Positions 26,733 through 35,135 of a stretch of 64,000 bases of DNA are shown here, piece by piece. Origin of the DNA: Gemmatimonadota bacterium (GTDB lineage: Bacteria > Latescibacterota > UBA2968 > GCA-2709665); NCBI GenBank assembly GCA_028874335.1, contig JAPPJY010000039.1, positions 1 to 64,000 of the forward strand, in the 5' to 3' direction. A program made the position numbers and the translations under genes. The notes below the pieces were generated by a model. It did no database searches. It had not been told where the DNA came from and saw only the letters and a program-made list of their open reading frames with translations. Every line of letters starts with the position of its first letter. The stretch's first letter is position 1.

Positions 26733-27752
26733 ATGGAACAGAAACCGGTCAATCGTCGCGGGGAATATTGTCGAGTCTGCGGTGTCAGGATTCCCGCGGA
26801 ACGCAGTTCGGAAATGCCCGGTGTGTCGACGTGCCTGCAGTGTCAGCAGCAGCGGGAATTGCGGATTCCGACGGAGGCGGATGGTAACGAACCGCAACGC
26901 GGCGCCACTGAAACGGCCGCGCGTGATTCAGTGGAGGTCAAGGGAGACCTGGTCTCGGTCGGGGACTGGTCCGGTCGTCTCATCGACCTGGTCGGTCGCG
27001 AGAGCGAGGTGCGGGGGCTTCTGGCGCAAGGTGAAGCCGAACAGGCTCGAACGCTGGTGCAGTCGCTTCCCGTGGAAGCGCAGGCCGCGCTGGTGGCGAT
27101 GAGCGACGCGCCGGAAGACATGCTCTCGATGACAGGCGCCGACAGCTCCGGCGTGCCGGGCTACAGCCCCGGGGTTGTGGAACTGCTGCCCGCCGAGACA
27201 CTGGGAAACCTGATTTCAATAAACCCCGCCGAACGAAAGTTCAATACGGAACTGATCCGGGCGATGTCCCCCGGCGTCCTGCAAAGCACGATGGCAGAGA
27301 CACTGGACCGGGTAGACAATCCCGAATTGCGCACGCGGGTGTCCTGGGAGTGGCTTCAGGCCCTGGCGACGCTTCGTGAATTCGACCGCAGGGCGGAGTT
27401 GCTGCGCGCCGTGGATCCCGCACTTCTGGCGGACGCACTGCTGGACCGTCTGGAACATCTCAAGCTGAACGAGATCGTTGGTTTTCCCGGCGCTCAGCCG
27501 ATATATCGTTTCCGGCTGTTTTCCACGGAGGGCCTCGGCGGGACCCGTCCCAGCGCGTATATCGACGATCTGGAAACCGGCAGCGTTCTCGACGCGCTTT
27601 ATGAGGCGGCGCCGGAACTGCTTTCCCTGATTGTCCGTGCCGCCTGGGAACGGGCCGCCGCCGAGGATGAAGACGGGAATACGGGGCAAGAAGAGCGGGC
27701 ACAGCAATCAGACACGTTGGAGCGGTCGAATGAAACTTCCGACAGGCGTTGA
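26733..27752 (+). CDS. DksA-type zinc finger plus helical domain, unknown function
   Basis: The product is about 339 aa. The N-terminus has a four-cysteine finger, CRVCGVRIP...CLQC, with the spacing and IPAxR pattern of DksA/TraR proteins, which contact RNA polymerase. A long mostly helical region follows, with repeated Leu/Glu-rich segments (for example LLPAETLGNLISINP, then RVSWEWLQALATL). This is loosely reminiscent of DUF6178-type proteins; I cannot confirm it. The ATG at 26733 follows GGAGG. The next gene overlaps it by 23 nt. Confidence 0.65.
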   Translation: MEQKPVNRRGEYCRVCGVRIPAERSSEMPGVSTCLQCQQQRELRIPTEADGNEPQRGATETAARDSVEVKGDLVSVGDWSGRLIDLVGRESEVRGLLAQGEAEQARTLVQSLPVEAQAALVAMSDAPEDMLSMTGADSSGVPGYSPGVVELLPAETLGNLISINPAERKFNTELIRAMSPGVLQSTMAETLDRVDNPELRTRVSWEWLQALATLREFDRRAELLRAVDPALLADALLDRLEHLKLNEIVGFPGAQPIYRFRLFSTEGLGGTRPSAYIDDLETGSVLDALYEAAPELLSLIVRAAWERAAAEDEDGNTGQEERAQQSDTLERSNETSDRR

Positions 27753-28632
27753 TTTCGATAAACTCAGGGTCGAATCGGAGGGATTCCTGGGACAGGCTAT
27801 CGCCCTGGGGGTCAAGTATGGAAGACTGTCCGCACGGACACCCGACGTTCTGTTGGCCTATCTGCGTACAACGGGATTGAGATTCGGCCAGCGGTACCGG
27901 ACCGGGATCACCGTCTCGCGGGATGTTCTGGAGCAGGGGGTGGGCAAGGCGCTGATCAGCCTCGAACTGGGCCTGACCATGATCTCGGAGCAGAATCTCA
28001 ACCGAGGCGTGGACCTGCTGGCCGAAGGCGATTTCGAAAAAATCCGAAAACGGGGTTGGGAGGAAGCGTTCGTGCGTCTTGAGGAGATGGGTCGCGTATG
28101 CCGCTCGATCACGGGAAGGCCGGAGTCGCGGCTATTGCGTGACTACGCCTCTCAGATCGAGCGCTGGTCCCGCGTGGTGCCGGAGACCTGGATGGTTGCC
28201 GCTGGGGAGGATGAAGACGAAGACCACGTGGACCCGCTGAAGGATTACGCCAGGTTTCGGGAACTACACGCCCGCGTGAGCTTCATCCGGCTTCTTCCGT
28301 CGTCCGTTCTGCAGCCCTTCGCCGAGGCAGTGAACGAGTGCGGTTTCTGCGATTTCGTTCGACATCTGATCCTGGCGCTGGCGCTGGACCTCGACACACT
28401 TGTCCCCGGCTCACGCGAGATATCGGCATTTGAAACCGACTGTCTCGGACCGGAAGGCATGGCGGCCTGGGCGCGCGACAAGGTGATGACAAAGGCGAAG
28501 GGGATGGCGCGCATCGCGGCTGACGATTCGCACCTGCGGACTCTGTTGATGCAAGACGTGGAAGACGAGACGGCTTTTCTGGCAGAACTCCCGGCCGATT
28601 CGCTTTCGGGCGCATTCGTGACCGAATCCTGA
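27730..28632 (+). CDS. Conserved helical protein of unknown function
   Basis: The 300 aa protein is mostly helical and has no signal peptide or membrane segment. It starts MKLPTGVDFDKLRVESEGFL. A central stretch (VLEQGVGKALISLELGL, then GVDLLAEGDFEKIRKRGWE) resembles the C-terminal half of DUF6178-type proteins by eye. The gene overlaps the zinc-finger gene, with GGAG 8 nt before its ATG, so the two are probably made together and may form one complex equivalent to a longer single-chain protein elsewhere. This is inference. Confidence 0.6.
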   Translation: MKLPTGVDFDKLRVESEGFLGQAIALGVKYGRLSARTPDVLLAYLRTTGLRFGQRYRTGITVSRDVLEQGVGKALISLELGLTMISEQNLNRGVDLLAEGDFEKIRKRGWEEAFVRLEEMGRVCRSITGRPESRLLRDYASQIERWSRVVPETWMVAAGEDEDEDHVDPLKDYARFRELHARVSFIRLLPSSVLQPFAEAVNECGFCDFVRHLILALALDLDTLVPGSREISAFETDCLGPEGMAAWARDKVMTKAKGMARIAADDSHLRTLLMQDVEDETAFLAELPADSLSGAFVTES

Positions 28633-28677
28633 TCCGGTTCTGCCGTGGACCGGTCAAGGGCGCATCTCTTCCGACTT

Positions 28678-29088
28678 TCACGTGCCGGATTCTTTCTCTG
28701 CGGCGCGGCGGCGGGATTCCCGGCCCTTGTCGGGGGTAGGATCCTTTACCAGTCCGTAGGACTCCCGGCCTTCGTGTCCTTCGGGCAGGTATTCGGTGAC
28801 GGGCAGGCCTTCGGGGGTGACGAAGAGCAGGCAATGGCAGTATTTGTAGATCTTCATCTCGTCGCAGGCGCAGATCCATTCCCTGCTACGTTCCAATTCC
28901 GCTTTTTTGTCCGGATAGAAGTTGCACGGGCACAATGGACGCCCGAGTTCATCGACGTGGGCCGCCAGGCCGTTGACGACGGCTTCCGTGATGCCCTGGT
29001 CGGGATGACCTGTCGTACCGGTTTTCTCGCAGTATTTTTCGAAGTAGACCCACATACGCTTCAGGCTCTTTTCCGATGGGTGGTCCAT
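28678..29088 (-). CDS. Ferredoxin-thioredoxin reductase catalytic-type protein
   Basis: The 136 aa protein carries the cysteine layout of the FTR catalytic (beta) subunit: C20, then C53-P-C55, C73-A-C75 and C84-H-C86, close to CPC-X16-CPC-X8-CHC. This holds a 4Fe-4S cluster next to a redox disulfide that reduces thioredoxin. The second CPC is CAC here. No variable (alpha) subunit or thioredoxin gene is near. The ATG at 29088 follows GGAG. Family B repeat copy 3 lies just upstream. Confidence 0.85.
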   Translation of the reverse strand: MDHPSEKSLKRMWVYFEKYCEKTGTTGHPDQGITEAVVNGLAAHVDELGRPLCPCNFYPDKKAELERSREWICACDEMKIYKYCHCLLFVTPEGLPVTEYLPEGHEGRESYGLVKDPTPDKGRESRRRAAEKESGT

Positions 29089-29140
29089 TGGTGGCTCCGG
29101 TGTGTCGGGAGTTGTCAGTGTGATAGAAACGGAAAATCCC

Positions 29141-29337
29141 AACCTTGATTCGTAAGGTTTCGCGGACGTTAATTCGAATATGTGCTAGTTAGAAAAGGCG
29201 ATTAGAAGGCGGATTACCAAGATAAACCAGGTCACTGGACGGGAACGGAAATAATGCCCTTCCGGACGACGTGTACGCCCGGATTCGGTGGGACTTATCA
29301 CGACGCCCGGTCGCTGGTTTTTTTGAATTGGGGCTAA
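29141..29337. repeat. Dispersed repeat family B, copy 3
   Basis: A single unit of about 197 bp, more diverged than copies 1 and 2 but aligned throughout (AACCTTGATTCGTAAG at the left; a T-run then GGGGCTAATGG at the right). Its right end provides the TAG stop of the minus-strand isomerase at 29334-29336, exactly as copy 2 does at 23056. Confidence 0.82.
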
Positions 29338-30149
29338 TGGAGACCGTCGAGATAGTCCATGGACTTCCTGAGTTCCGCTTTGGGGTCGCTACCAGGCGGG
29401 ATGGCGCATTCGAAACCGCAGAAATACTCGTAGCCGATATCGTCCAGGGCCTGCAGGGCGGGCTTGAAGTCGGTATGCCCATAGCCCGGGAGGACCCGGT
29501 TGCTGTCGGCCAGATGCACGTTCGTGATCCGGTCTCCGCAGCTGCGGATCGCTTCCGCCGTATCGGACTCTTCGATGCTCATGTGAAAGAAGTCCGCCAT
29601 GACAGTGACTCCGGGGCCGCCGGCGGCATTGCAGATCTCGAGGCCGTCCGCGAGGGTGCACGGCCACCATTGTTCGTACCGGTTGAGCGGTTCGATGATG
29701 ACGCTGCATCCGCAGGCTTCGGCGTGCGGACCGATATCGTGTTTCAGGATTTCGGTGAGCAGCGTCGATTCCAGGTGCGCGGTGGTCGCAAACGGGGACA
29801 GATCCGGAATGCGGTGGCCACCCTGTAGTTTTATCGCAATCAGCGGAGGGAATATGACCCCGACGCCGCCCAGGTCGCCGCAGAGTGTGAGCGCGTCCTT
29901 AAGGTCTTGCGTCGCCCTCCTGCGTTCCTCGAGCCTGGCATCGAGCAGGCCCATCGATCCCCGGATCGAAAAAATGTTGGGGGTGACGCCGGTTTGCGCG
30001 GAGGCCTTCCGGATCTCGCCGGTGTGCGCCGCTGAACTGCTGGTGGTGATTTCGATGCCTGCGATGCCGATCTCCGCGAGATTGCGGAATTTCTCCAGAA
30101 TGGTATTCCCAGGCGCCATATTTTCACGAATGGAGTATTTCAGCGGCAT
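29334..30149 (-). CDS. Sugar phosphate isomerase/epimerase-like TIM-barrel protein
   Basis: The 271 aa TIM-barrel protein has metal-ligand patterns SVIIEPLNRYE (Glu), TVMADFFHMSIEE (Asp, His), NVHLADSNR (His) and CGFECAIP (Glu). The EPLNRYE pattern with HLADSNR resembles 3-epimerase/hydroxypyruvate isomerase relatives. The ATG at 30149 has AGGAAA upstream, and a very good promoter lies at 30246-30274. The stop codon is inside family B repeat copy 3. Confidence 0.88.
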   Translation of the reverse strand: MPLKYSIRENMAPGNTILEKFRNLAEIGIAGIEITTSSSAAHTGEIRKASAQTGVTPNIFSIRGSMGLLDARLEERRRATQDLKDALTLCGDLGGVGVIFPPLIAIKLQGGHRIPDLSPFATTAHLESTLLTEILKHDIGPHAEACGCSVIIEPLNRYEQWWPCTLADGLEICNAAGGPGVTVMADFFHMSIEESDTAEAIRSCGDRITNVHLADSNRVLPGYGHTDFKPALQALDDIGYEYFCGFECAIPPGSDPKAELRKSMDYLDGLH

Positions 30150-30245
30150 ATCGGGTTTCCTGACAGTCAAGGGCAACGCCGCCCGATTCAGGTTCGTTGG
30201 CAGGCATCAGACCCATGCCGGCAAGCGCGTCAAGGCGCGTCGCGC

Positions 30246-30274
30246 AATATAGGGTCTGCCGCGTGGCGTGTCAA
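30246..30274 (-). promoter_or_regulatory. Sigma-70-type promoter of isomerase gene
   Basis: Minus-strand TTGACA (30274-30269), 17 bp, TATATT (30251-30246); about 90 nt upstream of the start. Confidence 0.82.
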
Positions 30275-30344
30275 GTGGCGCACCTTCCGTTTTCGCCGGT
30301 CGGTACGGCACGGCTGTGACGCCGGGGCGAAAGCCCCCGTCGCA

Positions 30345-32900
30345 TCATTCCGAAATCGTAAGCGTTAATCTTGCGCTTTCAATCCTGTCGATCCGGAACG
30401 GCCGTTCGCCTTTGCGGTGCCTGCAGAAGCCATAAAGCACCCCACGATCCACAAGAATCGGCTCAATGAAACGTGACGTGGCTTTGCCGCTGCGTTCGGC
30501 CATGTAGACGATCTCAAGGCAGAGGCGATGTTCAATGGCGTATTCGACGAGCCGGCTGATATCGCCCTCGCCAACGGCCGGGTTGTCGCCCGCGTACTGC
30601 GAGAACGCCTGGATGTCGTCGCGGTACGGCCCGCCTCTGAACATTGGCTCAAAGGACCGGCAATAGTCGTTCAAGGCGCTTCTGCACTCGCTGTCAGGTA
30701 TGTCCTGGAGGCTTCTTCGGACCCGTTTCTGGAGGCGATCCAGTTCGTCCGGCAGCGAAATCGAACGAGCGGCGCAAGACTGTACGGCAGACTCAAGTAG
30801 TCCCGCCAGTTGCAGCAGTTCCGAACGCTTCAGCGCGATGTTGTGCTGTTCATCGTCCGGCTTTCCGCCAGCCACGTTCGGCATATAGCCGCGCTTGTTC
30901 AGGGCATCCACAAGTTCGTCGATGCGCGTCGACGGGTTGAGTGCGGCCGACGTGGGTGAAAGTCGAACGCCGAGAAGGGTTGCAACCTTTTTCTGTACCA
31001 GGAGTTCGTCCAGCAGTTCGGGTCGTTCGCTGACCAGATAGCCGGAGGCCGGCGCGATTTCGATTTCGCCGTGTTTGCGTTCGCACTCCTGGATCAGGGC
31101 GTCCACCATTTCCGGCAATCCGGTGGCGCTGTGGTTCCGTAGAAACGTCCTGAGCGAAGCCCCGTCCCATCCCCTGCTCATGGCCTGGTGGACAGTCTGC
31201 GGCGAAACCCGGAATCTTGACAGTACGTCGACTTCCTTGAGTTCCGCAATGGAAAACAGCCGCATGTAAAGGGCGAAGGACAGGTCCGGCGGCGAGAGGA
31301 TTTCAAGGTTGGGTTGCAGGATAAACCGTCCGTTGTGGCGGGTCGACGTTTCTCCGCTGGAATTCACGGGCTCGCGCCCATGGATGAGCGCCGCGCCGGG
31401 TCCGGTGAGTTTGAAGACGCCGCGGTGGCCCTGCTGGAGTGGCTCGCTGAAAGCGTCGGGATTCCCCAGGGCGACAATGCCCATCCATGTCAGCGCGGAA
31501 ACGAGAATGCGTCTGAGCAGTTCGTCTCCGCCGCCGCCGACAGGGTCCCGCACTGCCGGCGGATGGCCATCGAGGTGGGCGAATGATTCGGACCTGCGCG
31601 TCAGCAACGTGTAAAACCGGGGATAGGATATCCAGCTGTCCTCGGGACAGCTGGCAAGGCAGTCCAGCAGGTCGCGGCGAAGCGCTCTGAGCGTGTCGGT
31701 CCTGTTGCGTACCCGCGTGCCGGATCGTTCCGCGGTCCATTCATTCCAGCGGTCGGTCTCCCGCCAGAGCGTGAAGACCGCATTGCGTACGTCGAATACA
31801 CTGGAGAGCCGGTCGGCGACGTCACCGGCGAGACGCCAAGTACCGGCATCCCGCCGGATGAATCCGGTCGTTTCGGCAAACAGCAGCAGGAACTCGGAAT
31901 AACCAGGATCGATGTCGCCCCGGTAGTATTTGCTCACATCCCGGAGCCGTGCCCTGGAAACGCCGCCCTGTTTCAATACTCGCGGCCTGCGCTGCTCGAC
32001 AAATCCGAGAAGGGTACAAAGATTGGGTACCAGTAAGGACGTCTGCTCCCGGGTCAGCGAGGGGTCCGGCCCGGCGATCACCACGTTTTTCTCGAACGCG
32101 TCATCGATCCGGTCGCCCAGAGCCTGCATTGCCGGCTTCAGATCTGTAGCCAGATGCATGTGTGTATCGGCCAGGAGTCGATCCGTCGAATGGTAGAACA
32201 GGGGCGTCTTCCATACCATCTCGTCGAGCGCACGCAGTCCGTCTTCGCCCATGGCGCTGAGGATTTCGCCCTGCGTGACGGCATTTCCGGCCATGGCGTG
32301 ATCGAGAATGGTTCTCTTCGTTTCCGGCAAGCTTGCAATGTAGGCTTTCAGATACTCCGGGTCCAGCAGTCTGTTGCGGATGGTGCGCGCCAAAAAAGCG
32401 CGTCGGGAATCTTCAACCGGGCAGCCCAGTTCGTTCGCGAATGCGCGAAGAAGCCCGATCGACCGCGACTGCATCAGGCGGCGGAGCCTTCCCTGATCAC
32501 TGGCCGGCAGGGGAATGGCCTTCAGGATCGGTTCCGGTATACCCACGAGAGTGACGCCTGTCCCCAGTGTTTCGGCATCTTCAAAGACCAGGCCGACTTC
32601 CGAGACCGTGTCCTGCATGGTCTGGAAGCGGTGGGTGAATCCCGCCCCCAACTCGTCTATGGCGTCTTCCTTGAGTAGCACGCCTCCCTCCGCGGCCAGA
32701 TCGACGACAAATTCCCTGTGTTGGCGCTCAAGCACATCCAGGTGTTTGCGGACCACCGACGGGTTGGAAAGATGGCGACACAGCGTGTCGATCATCACCG
32801 TCTTGTTGGCGCTGGGTTGAATCGTCAGGCCGTTTGCAGCGGCGATCCCGTGGAGCCTTCTGGTGGGCTGGAGGCTGAGTACGGCTCGCAACTTCATCAT
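30345..32900 (-). CDS. Large helicase-associated-domain protein with C-terminal WYL-like domain
   Basis: The 851 aa protein has no P-loop or DEAD/DEAH box. The middle (residues about 525-640; RFILQPNLEIL, then LFSIAELKEVDVLSRFRVSPQ and MSRGWDGASLRTFL) matches the helicase-associated XPB/Ssl2 N-terminal-like domain (Helicase_C_3 type). The last 80 residues (LEIVYMAERSGKATSRFIEP ... RPFRIDRIESARL) look like a WYL ligand-sensing domain. Such proteins are linked to DNA repair or transcription control in some phyla. It is monocistronic, with a promoter at 32988-33016. Confidence 0.75.
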   Translation of the reverse strand: MMKLRAVLSLQPTRRLHGIAAANGLTIQPSANKTVMIDTLCRHLSNPSVVRKHLDVLERQHREFVVDLAAEGGVLLKEDAIDELGAGFTHRFQTMQDTVSEVGLVFEDAETLGTGVTLVGIPEPILKAIPLPASDQGRLRRLMQSRSIGLLRAFANELGCPVEDSRRAFLARTIRNRLLDPEYLKAYIASLPETKRTILDHAMAGNAVTQGEILSAMGEDGLRALDEMVWKTPLFYHSTDRLLADTHMHLATDLKPAMQALGDRIDDAFEKNVVIAGPDPSLTREQTSLLVPNLCTLLGFVEQRRPRVLKQGGVSRARLRDVSKYYRGDIDPGYSEFLLLFAETTGFIRRDAGTWRLAGDVADRLSSVFDVRNAVFTLWRETDRWNEWTAERSGTRVRNRTDTLRALRRDLLDCLASCPEDSWISYPRFYTLLTRRSESFAHLDGHPPAVRDPVGGGGDELLRRILVSALTWMGIVALGNPDAFSEPLQQGHRGVFKLTGPGAALIHGREPVNSSGETSTRHNGRFILQPNLEILSPPDLSFALYMRLFSIAELKEVDVLSRFRVSPQTVHQAMSRGWDGASLRTFLRNHSATGLPEMVDALIQECERKHGEIEIAPASGYLVSERPELLDELLVQKKVATLLGVRLSPTSAALNPSTRIDELVDALNKRGYMPNVAGGKPDDEQHNIALKRSELLQLAGLLESAVQSCAARSISLPDELDRLQKRVRRSLQDIPDSECRSALNDYCRSFEPMFRGGPYRDDIQAFSQYAGDNPAVGEGDISRLVEYAIEHRLCLEIVYMAERSGKATSRFIEPILVDRGVLYGFCRHRKGERPFRIDRIESARLTLTISE

Positions 32901-32923
32901 TCACCCTGGGTTCTGCGTTCCTG

Positions 32924-32951
32924 AGAGGTTGTTTTAAAATTACCGGTGAGT
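32924..32951 (-). repeat. Relic of repeat family A (one terminal repeat)
   Basis: AGAGGTTGTTTTAAAATTAC plus CGGTGAGT matches the terminal 28 bp of the family A right end. The remainder of the element is gone. It lies in the leader of the WYL-protein gene. Confidence 0.75.
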
Positions 32952-32987
32952 AAAAACGAAAATACCGACTCCCCACGTCGGTAATAT

Positions 32988-33016
32988 AGTCTATAACAAT
33001 CAACAGGCTGTGTCAA
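32988..33016 (-). promoter_or_regulatory. Sigma-70-type promoter of WYL-protein gene
   Basis: Minus-strand TTGACA (33016-33011), 17 bp, TAGACT (32993-32988). The relic of repeat A and a small hairpin lie between it and the start codon. Confidence 0.65.
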
Positions 33017-33147
33017 GCCGCAATACCCGCTTCCTGACGGAAGAGAAAAAACGGGAATTCGAGCCTTGAATCCGTATATTGTCGCGGCGCTTACCGGCAC
33101 TTTGAACGGGGTCTCCCCCGCGTTACGTGAGCTTTTACAGAGGCCCA

Positions 33148-33747
33148 GTGACCCAATTCAACGCTCAGCGGGCTGTCGCGAGGATAATTTCGGCGATATT
33201 CAGCCCCCCGCTCGCGGCGGGCGGTGTGTCGATCCTGTTGATTTCAAGGATCCCGGCGCCTTCGAACCATCGCATATGGTGGCTGGGTATCTGTCTGATA
33301 TTCGCAACCTGTCTCCCTCTGCTGTACGTGGGTTTCCTCGTCGCGCGCAGGAAGGTGGACGGATTCTATATCGCGGCTCGGTCCCGCCGGCTGATTCCGC
33401 TCCTGGTGGGTTCCACGAGTTGTTTTGCGGGATTCATCCTGCTGCGCGCCTCCGGCGCGCCGCCGCCGTTGAGCGCGTTTTTACTCAGTTACGTCGTGTT
33501 GGGGCTGCTGGCCGCTGCGGCGAACACGCGATGGAAGATCAGCCTTCACGGCGCGGGCGCGTTCGGTCCGCTGGCAATGCTCCATCATCTGATTGGGCCA
33601 TCGGTCCTGTACTGGCTGCCCGTTCCACTGGCGGTTTCGTGGGCGCGCATGGTCCTGGGTGCGCACTCTCTGCCTGAGGTCGTGGCGGGCTGCGGGACAG
33701 GCTTTCTCGTTGTATGGGTTGTTGTCGCCCTGTACCTGGCGACGTGA
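33148..33747 (+). CDS. PAP2-like membrane phosphatase family protein
   Basis: The 199 aa inner-membrane protein has about six hydrophobic segments. Degenerate PAP2 motifs can be traced: a basic RRKVDG...RSRR stretch, SLHGAG at the position of PSGH, and SWARMVLGAHSLPEVVAG matching the SR...H...D/E motif with Glu in place of Asp. Such enzymes dephosphorylate lipid phosphates. I chose the GTG at 33148 because AGAGG precedes it; GTG 33127 is an alternative. It converges on the DUF3179 gene, with the stops almost touching. Confidence 0.65.
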   Translation: MTQFNAQRAVARIISAIFSPPLAAGGVSILLISRIPAPSNHRIWWLGICLIFATCLPLLYVGFLVARRKVDGFYIAARSRRLIPLLVGSTSCFAGFILLRASGAPPPLSAFLLSYVVLGLLAAAANTRWKISLHGAGAFGPLAMLHHLIGPSVLYWLPVPLAVSWARMVLGAHSLPEVVAGCGTGFLVVWVVVALYLAT

Positions 33748-33748
33748 G

Positions 33749-34978
33749 CTAATCTTCAAACACTTCCGTGTCCTGCCAGAATGTAATCCAGGCAAACCAG
33801 AACGCGTTGTGCCCGGGGACCTGCTGCAGAACGCTGTCCTTCAGTGGGCCCGCAATCGCCCGCCCCTTCAAGTCCCAGGTGGTGAGCGTCTCCCGGTCCC
33901 GCAGCATAAAGGGATACGTCTGAGACACCGACGGAATCCGGTCGAAGACCAGAGTCTGCTGTCCGTAGTCCCGACTGAAGGCGACAGCCATCTGTTCGGC
34001 GCCATACCATACCACAACGATGTTTCTCCCGGCCAGGGTGTCGTTGATCACCGCCTCGTCACCCAGCGCCGACGCGGGATATGCTTTAGGTTTTTCGATA
34101 AACCGAACGCCGAAAGTCATTTCCTTCGGTGAATACAGACCTGCGAGCGGATTGTCTTCAAGGTTTGGGAACACCTGGAACTTTGGCGCGGAATCAGGAT
34201 CCCGGTATACTCCGTAAGGGTATACGTCATACTCGCTTGCGTCATAGGCGCCCGGCGTGTTGATGCTGATGACGAACGTGTCAGGATGGAGCTGTTTCCA
34301 GTATCGCCACGTGGTCTCCACGAAGGGCGGCGTATTCAATACCCATCCCGCCCGGACGCCCGAGATGCCCGTATGGGTCATCTGAGGATAGCGAATCTGG
34401 TCGTCGTTCAGATCGTACATGATCAGGTTGTTGTTGAAGAGTTCTCCGGACGCGCCGAACTTCAGCCGGTTGATTGCACCCCCGCTCCACGCGGCGAATA
34501 CGATGCCGCTGCCGGTTAACGGCGAAAACGTCACCGCAATGGGTTGCCCGCCAATCCGATCGTTAACGATCAGATGGTACCACGCCATCTTGTGGGGATA
34601 GGCTTTGGAGATGCCGTTGAGACGGACGCCGATAACCAGGTCGTCGTCTGAAAGATATCGAGCCTCCGCGGATGCGAACGGAACGAACCGCGGGTCGATC
34701 AGGGCGCGGGTTGCGTCTTTTTCGTAGACGCTCTCGATCCTGTCGTGCGGAAACGTCAGGGGGTTCAGGAAATTGCGCCCGGTGAATTCGACCGAACTGA
34801 CCCGGCTGGAGTCAGGACCGCTGCCTGCGTTGTCCTGAAGGATGGTCCTGAACGTCCGGCCGCCGGAGCTTTCGGGTTCGTCTTTTGAGTCGACCGGCGT
34901 CTCTTCGCCGCAAACGGAGACGCACAAGACAAGCAGGGCGAGTCGAAGACCGAATGAAAATCGCGCGATCGAAGGCAT
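33749..34978 (-). CDS. DUF3179 domain protein
   Basis: The 409 aa protein has an N-terminal signal-like sequence (LRLALLVLCVSVCG), so it is probably exported. The body matches DUF3179: RFVPFASAEARYLSDDDLVIG, KAYPHKMAWYH, VTFSPLTGSGIVF in place of the usual TYCPLC-type motif, and a C-terminus HNAFWFAWITFWQDTEVFED. The function of this family is unknown. A remnant of a second DUF3179 C-terminus is seen at 37724. Confidence 0.85.
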   Translation of the reverse strand: MPSIARFSFGLRLALLVLCVSVCGEETPVDSKDEPESSGGRTFRTILQDNAGSGPDSSRVSSVEFTGRNFLNPLTFPHDRIESVYEKDATRALIDPRFVPFASAEARYLSDDDLVIGVRLNGISKAYPHKMAWYHLIVNDRIGGQPIAVTFSPLTGSGIVFAAWSGGAINRLKFGASGELFNNNLIMYDLNDDQIRYPQMTHTGISGVRAGWVLNTPPFVETTWRYWKQLHPDTFVISINTPGAYDASEYDVYPYGVYRDPDSAPKFQVFPNLEDNPLAGLYSPKEMTFGVRFIEKPKAYPASALGDEAVINDTLAGRNIVVVWYGAEQMAVAFSRDYGQQTLVFDRIPSVSQTYPFMLRDRETLTTWDLKGRAIAGPLKDSVLQQVPGHNAFWFAWITFWQDTEVFED

Positions 34979-35080
34979 CGTTTCGGCGTGTCCCGGTCGT
35001 GGATGTCAGGTGGTACCTGTCGAGTGATTTCAGCCGGCCGCCGAATCCGCCGGCCTCGGGAGTCATTTTCATGCCACAAA

Positions 35081-35112
35081 TCGCCCGGCCCCTTTGTGAC
35101 GGGACCGGGCGA
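35081..35112. terminator. GC-rich hairpin downstream of outer-membrane protein gene
   Basis: TCGCCCGG (35081-35088) and CCGGGCGA (35105-35112) form a perfect 8 bp stem, extended by C/G-rich flanks of the loop. The T-run is poor, so it may act with Rho or only stabilise RNA. Confidence 0.5.
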
Positions 35113-35135
35113 AGTGTATTTCGTTCTGCCGGGGC

